Below are positions 17,147 to 25,942 of a DNA stretch of 64,000 nt, one piece after another (the first letter of the stretch is position 1; every line of letters begins with the position of its first letter). The stretch is from contig NZ_RJSE01000003.1 in the NCBI RefSeq assembly GCF_003725695.1, positions 736,089 through 800,088 on the forward strand. Direction: 5' to 3'. Both the position numbers and the translations under genes were made by a program. This DNA is from Nocardioides marmoriginsengisoli. GTDB taxonomy: Bacteria > Actinomycetota > Actinomycetes > Propionibacteriales > Nocardioidaceae. The notes under the pieces were generated by a model. That model was not told the DNA's origin. It did not search any database and saw nothing but the letters and a program-made list of their open reading frames with translations.

Positions 17147-17350
17147 ATGGGATTTCTGGATGACGCCAAGGAGAAGCTGACCAAGGCCGTCGACAGCCAG
17201 GGCGAGAAGATCGCCAGCGGCCTCGACAAGGCCGGCGACCTGATCAACGAGAAGACCGGCGGGAAGTTCGGCGACAAGGTCGACACCGGGGTCGACAAGG
17301 CCAAGGACGCCCTCGACGGGCTCGACGGCCAGGACGACGACATCAAGTGA
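17147..17350 (+). CDS. MT0933/Rv0909-type antitoxin-like small protein
   Basis: 67 residues beginning MGFLDDAKEKLTKAVDSQGE and containing DLINEKTGGKFGDKVDTGVD, the pattern of the MT0933 antitoxin family (Rv0909 of M. tuberculosis). Highly charged, no hydrophobic core, likely helical or disordered. The start was chosen at ATG 17147 for its AGAAAGAAGG ribosome-binding site. In M. tuberculosis the partner toxin Rv0910 is encoded immediately downstream; here the gene is followed by a terminator, so it appears solitary. It could instead be a CsbD-like general stress protein. Confidence 0.75.
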   Translation: MGFLDDAKEKLTKAVDSQGEKIASGLDKAGDLINEKTGGKFGDKVDTGVDKAKDALDGLDGQDDDIK

Positions 17351-17357
17351 CACCTCC

Positions 17358-17394
17358 GATGCCGCCGGACCGCCTCGCGCGGTCCGGCGGCATC
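17358..17394. terminator. Strong bidirectional terminator
   Basis: Perfect 15-base arms (GATGCCGCCGGACCG and its complement) with a 7-base loop lie between two convergent genes, 7 bases after one stop and 5 before the other. Runs of T follow on the plus strand (GTCGTT). Confidence 0.85.
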
Positions 17395-17399
17395 GTCGT

Positions 17400-17654
17400 T
17401 CAGGAGCCGGCGACCACCGGGAAGATGTGGTCGGCTTCGAGCCCGTGCGCCTCGCGGTGCACCCGGGCAGCCGTCTCGGCGTCCGGCGCATCGACCAGGC
17501 AGAAGATCTTTCCGTTGGTCTCGTCGACCCAGTAGCTCTTGTAGTCGACGCCGTACTGGCCCTGGACCTTGAGGTCCTCGGCGTGGGCACCGGCCACGTC
17601 GGCAGCGGTCGCGCCTTCGGGCATCGTCTCGTGCACATCCATGAAAAGTGGCAT
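17400..17654 (-). CDS. DUF4242 / SCO4226-like small protein
   Basis: 84 residues starting MPLFMDVHETMPEGATAADV. The ferredoxin-like alpha/beta pattern and the phrase KSYWVDETNGKIFCLVDAPD match DUF4242, whose Streptomyces member SCO4226 binds nickel. The REAHGLEADHIFPV ending is characteristic. Divergent from an AraC regulator with 44 bases between starts, so probably regulated by it. Physiological role unknown. Confidence 0.85.
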   Translation of the reverse strand: MPLFMDVHETMPEGATAADVAGAHAEDLKVQGQYGVDYKSYWVDETNGKIFCLVDAPDAETAARVHREAHGLEADHIFPVVAGS

Positions 17655-17698
17655 CGGAGTCTCCTTGTTCGGGTGGGCTTGCTGTCACACTCAGAGTT

Positions 17699-18715
17699 GT
17701 GCCCCGGTCGCCGACAGGCCATGACCAGATCCCCGCCGTACCTGACCAGGAACCCAGAGACGCGGCGCTCGCCGACGCCCTGAAGCGGCTGCACATCCAG
17801 GGCGCGATCTTCCTGCACGCGCGGTACACCGAAGGCTGGGCGTACAGCTCCGTGCCGACCGAGGACCTCGCCGCCCTGCTCGCTCCGCAGGCCCGCCGGA
17901 TCGTCCCGTTCCACCTGGTCGCCGAGGGCCGGTGCTGGATCGAGGTCGGCGGCGACCGGCACTGGGCGGACGCCGGCGACGTCATCGTGCTCCCGTACGG
18001 CGACCCGCACCTGATGGGCGGCACCGAGGACTCCGAGATCGTCGACGCGATGACCCTGGTCGACCCTCCCCCGTGGACGTCGATGCCGTTCATCGAGTAC
18101 GGCCACGGCGGCGACCCGACCCACGTGGTCTGCGGCTACCTGACCTCCGAGGACCGGCTGTTCGACGCCGACCTGCGGGTCTTCCCGCCGGTACTGGTCG
18201 TGCACCCGACCGGGTCGGCCGCCGAGTGGGTCCGGGCCAGCATCGACTACGCGCTGACGCAGACCTCCCTGGTCGACTCCGAGCACGCCGAGTCCCCCGC
18301 GCACCTGGTGCAGCTGCTCTTCGTGGAAGTGCTCCGGCTCTACCTGGCGGAGGCGCCGGCTCCGGAGCTCGGCTTCATCCGCGCTATCCAGAACCCGGTG
18401 CTCGCGCCGGCGATGGCGTTGATCCACCGGTCACCGGAGCGGAAGTGGACCGTCGCGGAGCTGGCGTCGGCCGCCGCGGTCTCCGAGTCGCTCCTCGACG
18501 AACGCTTCCGCGGCGTGCTGGGGCTGGCGCCGATCCGGTACCTGACAGCGTGGCGGATGCACCTCGCCCAGGACCTGCTGACCTCGACCGAGCTCGGGGT
18601 CGCGGCCATCGCGCGGCGGGTCGGCTACGAGTCGGAGGAGGCGTTCAGCCGGGCGTTCAAGCGCAAGCACGAGACCTCGCCGAGCGCCTGGCGGGTTCGC
18701 GGCCGCGCCGGCTGA
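17699..18715 (+). CDS. AraC-family regulator with cupin sensor domain
   Basis: 338 residues from GTG 17699 (VPRSPTGHDQ). A longer frame to 17648 would run into the DUF4242 gene, so the shorter start is preferred. The N-terminal half is a cupin (AraC_binding/cupin_6 type) with GRCWIEVGGDRHWADAGDVI and LPYGDPH. The C-terminal half carries two helix-turn-helix motifs, ELASAAAVSESLLDERFR and AAIARRVGYESEEAFSRAFK, ending with the typical SPSAWR. It probably controls the divergent DUF4242 gene and itself. The effector is unknown. Confidence 0.85.
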   Translation: MPRSPTGHDQIPAVPDQEPRDAALADALKRLHIQGAIFLHARYTEGWAYSSVPTEDLAALLAPQARRIVPFHLVAEGRCWIEVGGDRHWADAGDVIVLPYGDPHLMGGTEDSEIVDAMTLVDPPPWTSMPFIEYGHGGDPTHVVCGYLTSEDRLFDADLRVFPPVLVVHPTGSAAEWVRASIDYALTQTSLVDSEHAESPAHLVQLLFVEVLRLYLAEAPAPELGFIRAIQNPVLAPAMALIHRSPERKWTVAELASAAAVSESLLDERFRGVLGLAPIRYLTAWRMHLAQDLLTSTELGVAAIARRVGYESEEAFSRAFKRKHETSPSAWRVRGRAG

Positions 18716-18719
18716 CGGG

Positions 18720-20201
18720 TCAGCCGCAGGCCGGAGCGTCGGCCAGAGGTGCCGGTACGCCGACCGTCGGCAGACCCAGCGAGACGCCCGCTGCCTTGGT
18801 CGTCGTACGGGCCTCCCAGGCGTCGCCGGCGCGGGTACGGCGTACCGACAGCACCGGGGAGTCCGCGACCAGGTGGTGCGGGGCCGCATGGGTAACGGTG
18901 ACCGTGACGACGTCCCCGGGCCGGACCTCCACGCGCGTGCCGGCGGCGTCGACCGGGGTGAAGTGCACCAGCCGGTTGTCCGGAGCACGCCCGGAGAGAC
19001 GCAGTGTGTCCGCGTCCTTGCGGCCCTCGCCCTCGGACACCATCAGCTCGACGGAGCGGCCCTCGAACGTCTGGTTCTCGGCGAGCGCGACCTCCTTGAC
19101 CAGCGCGGCCAGGCGCAGGTAGCGGTCGGTGACCACGGCCGGGTCCACCTGGTCGGGCAGGTCCGCGGCGGGGGTGCCCGGGCGCTTGGAGTACTGGAAG
19201 GTGAAGGCGTTGGCGAACCGCGCCTTCCGGACGACGTCCAGGGTCGCCTGGAAGTCCTCCTCAGTCTCACCGGGGAAGCCGACGATGATGTCGGTGGTGA
19301 TCGCCGCGTACGGCATCGCCTCGCGGACCCGGTCGATAATCCCGAGGAAGCGCTCCTGCCGGTAGGACCGGCGCATGTCGCGCAGGACCTTGTCGGACCC
19401 GGACTGCAGCGGCATGTGCAGCTGCGGCATCACGTTCGGGGTCTCCGCCATCGCGGCGATCACGTCGTCGGTGAACGAGGACGGGTGCGGCGAGGTGAAC
19501 CGGACCCGCTCCAGACCGGCGATCTCCCCGCAGGCGCGGAGCAGCTTGCCGAACGCCAGCTTGTCGCCGAACTCGACGCCGTACGTGTTCACGTTCTGGC
19601 CCAGCAGGGTCACCTCGGTGACGCCCTCGGCGACCAGCGCCTCGATCTCGGCCAGGATGTCGCCGGGACGGCGGTCCTTCTCGGCCCCGCGCAGGGCCGG
19701 GACGATGCAGAACGTGCAGGTGTTGTTGCAGCCGACCGAGATCGAGACCCAGGCGGCGTACGCCGACTCGCGCTTGGTCGGCAGCGTGGACGGGAAGACG
19801 TCCAGGGACTCCAGGATCTCGACCTGGGCCTCCTCCAGCGAGCGCGCGCGTTCGAGGAGGACCGGCAGCGACCCGATGTTGTGGGTGCCGAAGACGACGT
19901 CGACCCACGGCGCCTTGTCGGTGATCGTGGTGCGGTCCTTCTGGGCCAGGCAGCCGCCGACGGCGATCTGCATGCCGGGGTGCTTCTCCTTGACCGAGGC
20001 CAGGTGCCCGAGGTTGCCGTAGAGCTTGTTGTCCGCGTTCTCCCGGACCGCGCAGGTGTTGAAGACGACGACGTCGGCCTGGAGGTCGTCGGGCGCGGCG
20101 ACGTAGCCGGCGTCCTCGAGGAGACCGGTCAGGCGTTCGGAGTCGTGGACGTTCATCTGGCACCCGTAGGTGCGGACTTCGTAGGTGCGGGGCTCAGACA
20201 T
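18720..20201 (-). CDS. miaB: tRNA-2-methylthio-N6-dimethylallyladenosine synthase
   Basis: 493 residues. Radical-SAM methylthiotransferase that converts i6A37 to ms2i6A37. The N-terminal UPF0004 domain has its three cluster cysteines in [19 protein letters not shown] and GGCLAQKD. The radical SAM CxxxCxxC is in [25 protein letters not shown] and the [15 protein letters not shown] segment are conserved. A TRAM domain closes the protein, with an extra Ala/Gly-rich C-terminal tail of about 30 residues. Converges on the AraC gene with a 4-base gap. Confidence 0.97.
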   Translation of the reverse strand: MSEPRTYEVRTYGCQMNVHDSERLTGLLEDAGYVAAPDDLQADVVVFNTCAVRENADNKLYGNLGHLASVKEKHPGMQIAVGGCLAQKDRTTITDKAPWVDVVFGTHNIGSLPVLLERARSLEEAQVEILESLDVFPSTLPTKRESAYAAWVSISVGCNNTCTFCIVPALRGAEKDRRPGDILAEIEALVAEGVTEVTLLGQNVNTYGVEFGDKLAFGKLLRACGEIAGLERVRFTSPHPSSFTDDVIAAMAETPNVMPQLHMPLQSGSDKVLRDMRRSYRQERFLGIIDRVREAMPYAAITTDIIVGFPGETEEDFQATLDVVRKARFANAFTFQYSKRPGTPAADLPDQVDPAVVTDRYLRLAALVKEVALAENQTFEGRSVELMVSEGEGRKDADTLRLSGRAPDNRLVHFTPVDAAGTRVEVRPGDVVTVTVTHAAPHHLVADSPVLSVRRTRAGDAWEARTTTKAAGVSLGLPTVGVPAPLADAPACG

Positions 20202-20355
20202 AGCGGATCAAGGGTACGTGCGCGGAGATTCATCGGTGAATCCGGACGTTCCGCGCCCGGATGACCCTGGTCTAGCCCTTCGACTAACGAGTCCCGACGG
20301 TCCCGGAACCGCCGGCATAGGTTGCTCCATCATCACCGAGCGATGGAGTGATCGG

Positions 20356-20928
20356 ATGGCCACGATCAAGGATCTAGGAGAACTGTTCGCCGAGGGTCTC
20401 TTCAAGGCGATCGCGGTGTGGGCGGGAGTGATGGCCCTGATCGTCCTCCTCGCCACGCGAGCGAAACCGGAGGCGCTCTCGCTGTCCGTTCTCATCGTCT
20501 TCACCTTCGCCGCCGTCGGCGCGCTGGTGGGCTTCATCATGGGGATCCCGAAACCCAGCGAAGGCGACGAGGCCACCCTGACCGCGGACCTGTCCGCCAC
20601 CCGGTCCGCCATCGTCCGACTCTCGTACAACACGGGTCTGGCGAAGATCTCGACAGCGGTGACCACACTGATCGTCGGGTTCTCGGTCGCCCAGTTCGGC
20701 ACTGTGATCGATCGCGCACGGGACCTGGGCAGCACGTACCAGGACGTCTTCGGCAGCGAGCTCTTCGCAGCACCAGCTGCCCGGTCGGCGTACGGGATGG
20801 GACTCAGCATCAGTGCGCTGATTCTCGGGTTCATCTTCATGTTCATGTGGACGACGACGCGGCTGCTGGATGTCCTACGCAAGACGATCGAGGAGCGGGG
20901 CGGCGCCGGGGATACCGCGGACAAGTGA
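20356..20928 (+). CDS. Hypothetical multi-spanning membrane protein
   Basis: 190 residues. Hydrophobic helices near residues 17-33, 40-60, 95-115 and 150-172 suggest four spans; the segment between them is cytoplasmic or peripheral and includes ARDLGSTYQDVFGSELF. No domain is recognised. The start is set at ATG 20356 after GGAGTGATCGG. The gap upstream of it contains the short palindrome GATTCATCGGTGAATC (20227-20242), close to the miaB start. It lies just before the SOS-controlled HNH gene but has its own orientation-consistent position; whether the two form a unit is unclear. Confidence 0.6.
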   Translation: MATIKDLGELFAEGLFKAIAVWAGVMALIVLLATRAKPEALSLSVLIVFTFAAVGALVGFIMGIPKPSEGDEATLTADLSATRSAIVRLSYNTGLAKISTAVTTLIVGFSVAQFGTVIDRARDLGSTYQDVFGSELFAAPAARSAYGMGLSISALILGFIFMFMWTTTRLLDVLRKTIEERGGAGDTADK

Positions 20929-20977
20929 TCCACAGGTGACCCGAACTGGCGGGTTATCCACATTCTCGGGACAGGTC

Positions 20978-21007
20978 TTGAGGACTCGAACATCTGTTCG
21001 ATAGCGT
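20978..21007 (+). promoter_or_regulatory. SOS (LexA) box inside a leaderless promoter
   Basis: TCGAACATCTGTTCGA at 20986-21001 has perfect CGAAC/GTTCG half-sites, the LexA operator of actinobacteria. It sits between a -35-like TTGAGG (20978-20983) and a -10-like TAGCGT (21002-21007). The ATG follows 7 bases later at 21015, implying a leaderless mRNA. LexA binding here would block RNA polymerase directly. Confidence 0.8.
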
Positions 21008-21014
21008 TTTCGTC

Positions 21015-22298
21015 ATGACCACTCTCCTCGCCCGCGACGTCGAAGTCCTCGACGCGCCGACCGGCCTGGACGCACTGCACGCGGTCATCGACCAGCTCCA
21101 GGACCCTCCGGCCCGCCCGGGACGTACAGCGGCCGAGTACGACGCCGAGGTCGCCAGCTACGCCCGAGCGATCCGCCGCCTCGAGTACCTCCAGCTCGGC
21201 GTCATCGCCGACGCCGACACCGCCCGGATCGCCGAACAAACCGGGATGGCCGACACCTCCTCCTGGCTGGCCCAGCACACCCGCACCGACCCAGCCCAAG
21301 CCTCCCGCGACACCCACCTCGCGACCGCCCTCGCCCCGCACCACTCCGAACCACCACGCCCGTGCGCCACCGCACTCGCCGACGGCTCCCTCTCCACAGC
21401 CCACGCCCAAGTCATCATCAAGACCACCGAACAACTCCCCACCGGACTCAACCCCACCGCGGTCGCCACCGTCGAACAAGAACTCGTCGAGAAAGCCACC
21501 CGCCTCTCCCCCGACCAACTCCGCCGAGTCGCCCGCCGAGCCCTCGCCGCGATCGAGCCCGACCAACAGACCGTCGACCGACACGAAGACACCCTCCTAC
21601 GCACCGAAGAGACCACCGCCCTCGCCCGAACCCGCCTCACGCTGCACGACAACCACGACGGCACCACCAGCGGACACTTCACCGTCCCCACCCCCGCCGC
21701 AGCAATCCTGACCAAGATCATCCAGTCCATGACCGCACCCCGACGCGCCCACCTCGGCGCGCCCGCCGCCCAGGCAGGCGACCCGAGCGCACGCCGCAAC
21801 TGGGCCCACCAATCCGGCCTCGCGCTCGTCGAACTCCTCGAACACCTCCCCACCAACCACCTCCACAGCAAGGTCGCCGCCACCGTCGTCGTCACCATCG
21901 ACCACACCCGGCTCACAGCCGCCATCGGAGCGGCCGGACTCGACACCGGCGACTCCCTCTCCGCCGGCAACCTACGACGCCTCGCCTGCAACTCCGGGAT
22001 CCTCCCCGCCATCCTCGACGGACCCAGCCTCCCCCTCGACCTCGGCCGCACCAACCGCCTCTACACCGAAACCCAACGCGTCGCCCTCGCCACCCGCCAC
22101 CAGACCTGCGCCGCCCACGGCTGCGAACGCCCCTACGCCTGGTGCGAACTCCACCACGAAGTTCCCTGGAGCCACGGCGGCACCACCAACCTCGACCAAG
22201 CCATCCCGCTCTGCGGCTTCCACCACCGACGCATCCACGACCCCGACTACCACCACCGACATCAAACCGACGGCATCCACTTCACTCAACGGGAATGA
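21015..22298 (+). CDS. DUF222 / HNH endonuclease domain protein (13E12-repeat type)
   Basis: 427 residues. The N-terminal ~300 residues match the DUF222 region of the 13E12 repeat family (ALHAVIDQL, LAALEPDQ-like ALAAIEPDQQTVDRHEDT). The C-terminal HNH zinc-binding nuclease motif contains CAAHGCERPYAWCELHHEVP, then WSHGGTTNLDQAIPLCGFHH. Codon choice differs from neighbours: CTC rather than CTG for Leu, abundant GAA/CAA, and CGA rather than CGG for Arg, pointing to horizontal acquisition. A perfect SOS box occupies the promoter. The family is multicopy in many actinobacteria and may act in DNA damage responses or mobile-element biology. Confidence 0.9.
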   Translation: MTTLLARDVEVLDAPTGLDALHAVIDQLQDPPARPGRTAAEYDAEVASYARAIRRLEYLQLGVIADADTARIAEQTGMADTSSWLAQHTRTDPAQASRDTHLATALAPHHSEPPRPCATALADGSLSTAHAQVIIKTTEQLPTGLNPTAVATVEQELVEKATRLSPDQLRRVARRALAAIEPDQQTVDRHEDTLLRTEETTALARTRLTLHDNHDGTTSGHFTVPTPAAAILTKIIQSMTAPRRAHLGAPAAQAGDPSARRNWAHQSGLALVELLEHLPTNHLHSKVAATVVVTIDHTRLTAAIGAAGLDTGDSLSAGNLRRLACNSGILPAILDGPSLPLDLGRTNRLYTETQRVALATRHQTCAAHGCERPYAWCELHHEVPWSHGGTTNLDQAIPLCGFHHRRIHDPDYHHRHQTDGIHFTQRE

Positions 22299-22329
22299 CG
22301 GAATCGTGCACATGAGGTTCTGTCGGCAA

Positions 22330-22354
22330 GGCGCGCGACCAGGGTCGCCGCGCC
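22330..22354. terminator. Hairpin between convergent HNH and MMPL genes
   Basis: GGCGCGCGACC and GGTCGCCGCGCC pair with one bulged base around a very small loop, just past the MMPL stop codon region and 30 bases after the HNH stop. Likely a shared terminator; the stem overlaps the MMPL stop codon by one base. Confidence 0.4.
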
Positions 22355-25353
22355 TAGGAGAGCGGCGTGCTCACGCGGGACGGCCACCACAGGCGCGGGC
22401 CGACCAGGGCGGCGAACGCCGGCACCACCAGGGTCCGTACGACGAAGGTGTCGATCAGCAGTCCGAGCCCGACCGTGAACCCGAGCTGCACGAGCGTCGT
22501 GACACTGCCGCTCATCATCGCGAACAGGCTGGAGGCGAAGATGACGCCGGCCGCGGTGATCACGCCACCGGTCAGGCCCACCGCCCGGGCGATGCCCTCC
22601 CGGGAACCGTCGGGCGCCTCCTCGTGCATCCGCTTGATCAGCAGCAGGTTGTAGTCGGCGCCGACCGCCACCAGCAGCACGAACGCGATGCAGGCCACCG
22701 TCCACTCGAGCGGGTCGCCGAGCAGGAGCTGCCAGACCAGCACCGCGAGCCCCATCGTGGCGGCGTACGAGAGCACCACCGAGGCCAGCAGGAAGCTCGC
22801 GGCCACGATGCTGCGGATCAGCAGCAGGAGGACCAGGAACACCGCGATCAGCGCCACGATCGCCACCAGCCGGAAGTCCGAGCTGGACAGCTCGGTGATG
22901 TCCGCGTTGGTCGCCGCCATCCCGGTGATCGCGACCTTGCTGCCGGCCAGCTCGGTTCCGCGCAAGCCGTCGTTCGCCGCAGCCGCGATCTGCCTACTGC
23001 GGGACGCGGCCTCGTGACCGAAAGCATTGGTAGTGCCGAGCACGATCAGCCGGGCGACCTTGCCGTCGGCGGAGAGGTAGGCACCGCTGGCCAGCGCGAA
23101 CCGCTGGTCCTTCAGCGCGCTCGGCGGCAGGTAGAAGCCGCCGTCGGCGGTCTTCGTCGCCTGGGCCGTCGAGGTCAGGTACGCCGCAGCCGTGGCCAGG
23201 CCGGCTTGCAACTCGTCCATCGAACCGGTCAGCTTCTTGGTGCCACCTGCCACCTGCGAACCCGCGTCGGCCACCTTCGAGGTGCCGGCCGCGAGGTCGT
23301 CGAGCCCGGCGGCCAGGGACTGCTGGCCGTCGCGGAGCTTCGCCGATCCGGCTTCCGCGGTGGCGAGGCCGCCACGGATCCTTTTCAGGCCGGACTCCAG
23401 GTCGGTGGTGCCGTCGGCGAGCTGGCGTGCTCCCGCGGCCGCCTCGCGGAGGCCGGGGATCAGCTGGTCGCGCTCGCCGACGTACACCTGGCGGATGCCC
23501 TCGCGGGCCCCCTTGCAGTACGGGTCCAGCCCGCAGGTGAGGCTCTTGCGGAGTGCTTGGTAGGCGAGCCCCAGACCGTCGACCGCCACCTGGGTCTGCT
23601 CGACCGCGGTGTCGAGCCCGTCCGCCAGCGCGCTCGCGCCGGCGCGGAGCCGGGCACTCCCCGCGACGGCGTCGCGGCTGCCGTGCGCAAGGCGTTCGAG
23701 ACCGGTGTGCAGCGACTTGACTCCAGCGAGCACGCGGCCGGCACCGTTCGCGGCTCGGCCGGCACCGGCCGCCAGCTCGCCGGCACCGTCGGCGAGCTGG
23801 CCCGCGCCGTCGACCAGGCGGGTCGTGTCCTGCTTGCCGTCGCGGAGCTTGCCGCTCGCCTCGGACAGCCTGGTGCCGACCACGCCGGCCTGGTAGCCGA
23901 CCGAGGCCTCGGTGATGGTGGTGCCGGTCGGCCGGGTGACCGCGCGGACGGATCCGACGCCCGGGACCCGGGCCACCGAGGCAGCCGCCTGCTCGAGCGC
24001 GGCCAGGTCGCGGGAGTTGCGCAGGTCGTGGTCGGCGGTCACCAGCACGAAGTCCGGCAGCGCCTCGTTGACGGGGTAGTGCGCGTCCATCAGCGCGTAG
24101 CCGTCGTTGCTCTCGGTATCGTCCGGCTGGACCCGGCGCTCGTCGTAGCTCGGCTTGAACACCGGGAAGAACGCGGCCAGCAGCACCAGCGGGACCAGGC
24201 CCGCGGCCAGGGCCATCCCGGGGCGGGCGACGACGCGGTTGCCCCACTGCATCCAGCCTCGGTCGCTGCCGGGACGCGGACGGGGCTCCAGCCAGCCGCG
24301 AGCACCAAGGATCGCGACCAGGGGCGGGGTCAGGGTCAGCGAGATGCCCAGGGCGAGCGCGACGCTGACAGCGATCGCCGGGCCGGTCGTCCGGAACAGG
24401 CCGACGTGCGCGAGTGCCAGGCAGGCGTTCGCGAGGATCACGGTCAGGGCCGAGCCGATGATCACCGCGGATACCCGTGACGAGGCGACCCGGGCGGCCT
24501 CCCGCGGTTCGACGCCGCGGCGCCGCTGCTCGTGGAAGCGGCTGATCAGGAAGATTGCGTAGTCGGTCGTTGCGCCGAGGACGATCGCGGTGAGGAACGA
24601 TCCGGTGAAGGTGGAGACGTCGAAGATGTCGTGCACGCCGAGGAACGAGACCACGCCACGGGCAGCCGCGAGCGCGATCCCGATCACCGACAGCACGAAC
24701 GCGGTGATCACCACCGAGCGGTAGATCACCATCAGGATGATCGCGATCAGCACCAGGGTGACGGCGGTGATCTTGACGATGCTGTTCTCGACCTCGACCA
24801 CCATGTCGGTGATCGTGGCCGAGGCTCCGGTGACCTTGACGTCGAGTCCCTCCGGGCGGCCGACCTTGGCGTCGTCGCGGACCGCCTCCACCTGGCCGAC
24901 CGAGGTCGGCGCACCGGTGTAGCCGGCGAGACCGATCTGGAAGTACGACGCCTCGCCGTCGGCGCTGGTCAACGCCGAGCGCAGCGTCGGGTCGGTGATG
25001 TCCTGGACGTAGGTGACGTGCTCGGTGTCCTTGCGGAGCCGGTCGGCCAGGTTCGTCAGGTACGTGTCGTCGGCCTTGGTCAGGCCGCCGTCGCGGGCCG
25101 CCACCAGCACGATGAAGCTGCGGCTCTTGCCGTTGCCGAAGGTGGTGTCCATGTCCTTGACCGCCCGCAGCGAGGGGGCGGACTCCGGGACGAACGGGGT
25201 GCTGTCCTTGGCGACGACGGTCTCGAGCTGCGGCACCAGCACGTTGACGGCGAGGACGACGAGGAGCCAGCCGCCGATCATCAGCGGGGCGCGCCTGATG
25301 GCGAACCGTGCCAACCGGGCCAGGGTCGCGGACTCGGCGCCTTCGGGATTCAT
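22354..25353 (-). CDS. MMPL/RND-family transporter with glycine-heptad periplasmic domain
   Basis: 999 residues. Two RND half-units each have a helix bundle containing the conserved (T/A)DYxxxLIxR motif: GATTDYAIFLISRFHEQRRR and VGADYNLLLIKRMHEE. The large extracytoplasmic insert between them holds a long run of LADGAGELAAGAG-type heptads resembling the YhgE/Pip coiled repeats, probably an elongated helical hairpin. MMPL proteins export lipids, siderophores or hydrophobic compounds using proton motive force. The gene stands alone and its substrate is not evident. Confidence 0.85.
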   Translation of the reverse strand: MNPEGAESATLARLARFAIRRAPLMIGGWLLVVLAVNVLVPQLETVVAKDSTPFVPESAPSLRAVKDMDTTFGNGKSRSFIVLVAARDGGLTKADDTYLTNLADRLRKDTEHVTYVQDITDPTLRSALTSADGEASYFQIGLAGYTGAPTSVGQVEAVRDDAKVGRPEGLDVKVTGASATITDMVVEVENSIVKITAVTLVLIAIILMVIYRSVVITAFVLSVIGIALAAARGVVSFLGVHDIFDVSTFTGSFLTAIVLGATTDYAIFLISRFHEQRRRGVEPREAARVASSRVSAVIIGSALTVILANACLALAHVGLFRTTGPAIAVSVALALGISLTLTPPLVAILGARGWLEPRPRPGSDRGWMQWGNRVVARPGMALAAGLVPLVLLAAFFPVFKPSYDERRVQPDDTESNDGYALMDAHYPVNEALPDFVLVTADHDLRNSRDLAALEQAAASVARVPGVGSVRAVTRPTGTTITEASVGYQAGVVGTRLSEASGKLRDGKQDTTRLVDGAGQLADGAGELAAGAGRAANGAGRVLAGVKSLHTGLERLAHGSRDAVAGSARLRAGASALADGLDTAVEQTQVAVDGLGLAYQALRKSLTCGLDPYCKGAREGIRQVYVGERDQLIPGLREAAAGARQLADGTTDLESGLKRIRGGLATAEAGSAKLRDGQQSLAAGLDDLAAGTSKVADAGSQVAGGTKKLTGSMDELQAGLATAAAYLTSTAQATKTADGGFYLPPSALKDQRFALASGAYLSADGKVARLIVLGTTNAFGHEAASRSRQIAAAANDGLRGTELAGSKVAITGMAATNADITELSSSDFRLVAIVALIAVFLVLLLLIRSIVAASFLLASVVLSYAATMGLAVLVWQLLLGDPLEWTVACIAFVLLVAVGADYNLLLIKRMHEEAPDGSREGIARAVGLTGGVITAAGVIFASSLFAMMSGSVTTLVQLGFTVGLGLLIDTFVVRTLVVPAFAALVGPRLWWPSRVSTPLS

Positions 25354-25436
25354 GCGAGAAGTGTCCCGATCGTGGCGGGGCGGGCGCGTCCTACCGGAGG
25401 ACTAATGCGGTGTGCTCCGCGTCACTGCGCTCCGGG

Positions 25437-25919
25437 CTACGCTCCCGGCTTCTCGGTCACCCAGAGCTTGATAACTCCTTCGATGACGACGACGCCGTCG
25501 GTGCGGATGCCCTTCACGCGGACGTGCAGGTCCGGGTCGTCGCTGGTCCACTGCTCCGGGTCGGTCTCGGCGATGCAGGTGATGTCCGAGGTCGCCTTGG
25601 CCGTGTAGGAGATGTCCATCCCCTTCGGGATCCAGCGCTTGTTCTTCGGGATCGTCGACTCGGCCAGGGCACCCATCGCCGCCTCGAGTCCGTTGCAGAG
25701 CGCGATCGCGTGCACGGTGCCGATGTGGTTCTGCACCGAGCGGCGCTTCGGGATCACGACCTCGGCGTGGTTCGGTTCGACCACGGTGAACCGCGGGTGG
25801 ATGGTCGCGAAGTACGGCGCCTTCTGCGCGAACGCGATCGAGAACAGCCGGTCACCGACGAGCGGTCCGACGATCGGCAGCGTGGTGGACTTCTTGTACA
25901 GGTCTGCGACGTTGGGCAT
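25437..25919 (-). CDS. Hotdog-fold DUF4442 protein
   Basis: 160 residues. The central QNHIGTVHAIALCNGLEAAMG segment corresponds to the hotdog helix and N-x-x-G-T-V/I-H-A motif of DUF4442 thioesterase-like proteins. The flanking strands (ISYTAKATSDITCIAETDP, VVVIEGVIKLWVTE) complete a single hotdog. Probably acts on an acyl-CoA; no pathway partner is visible beside it. Confidence 0.8.
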   Translation of the reverse strand: MPNVADLYKKSTTLPIVGPLVGDRLFSIAFAQKAPYFATIHPRFTVVEPNHAEVVIPKRRSVQNHIGTVHAIALCNGLEAAMGALAESTIPKNKRWIPKGMDISYTAKATSDITCIAETDPEQWTSDDPDLHVRVKGIRTDGVVVIEGVIKLWVTEKPGA

Positions 25920-25942
25920 GCCTCGAGGTTACTTCCGAGTAA

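Noticed and set aside
17680..17699. CTGTCAC in the DUF4242/AraC gap as another copy of the MerR operator
   Set aside because: Only one half-site matches; the second half of the palindrome is missing.
25354..25436. GCTCCG-rich gap between the MMPL and DUF4442 genes, possible REP-like element
   Set aside because: Contains short GCTCC/TGCGCTCC repeats but no convincing stem; too weak to call.
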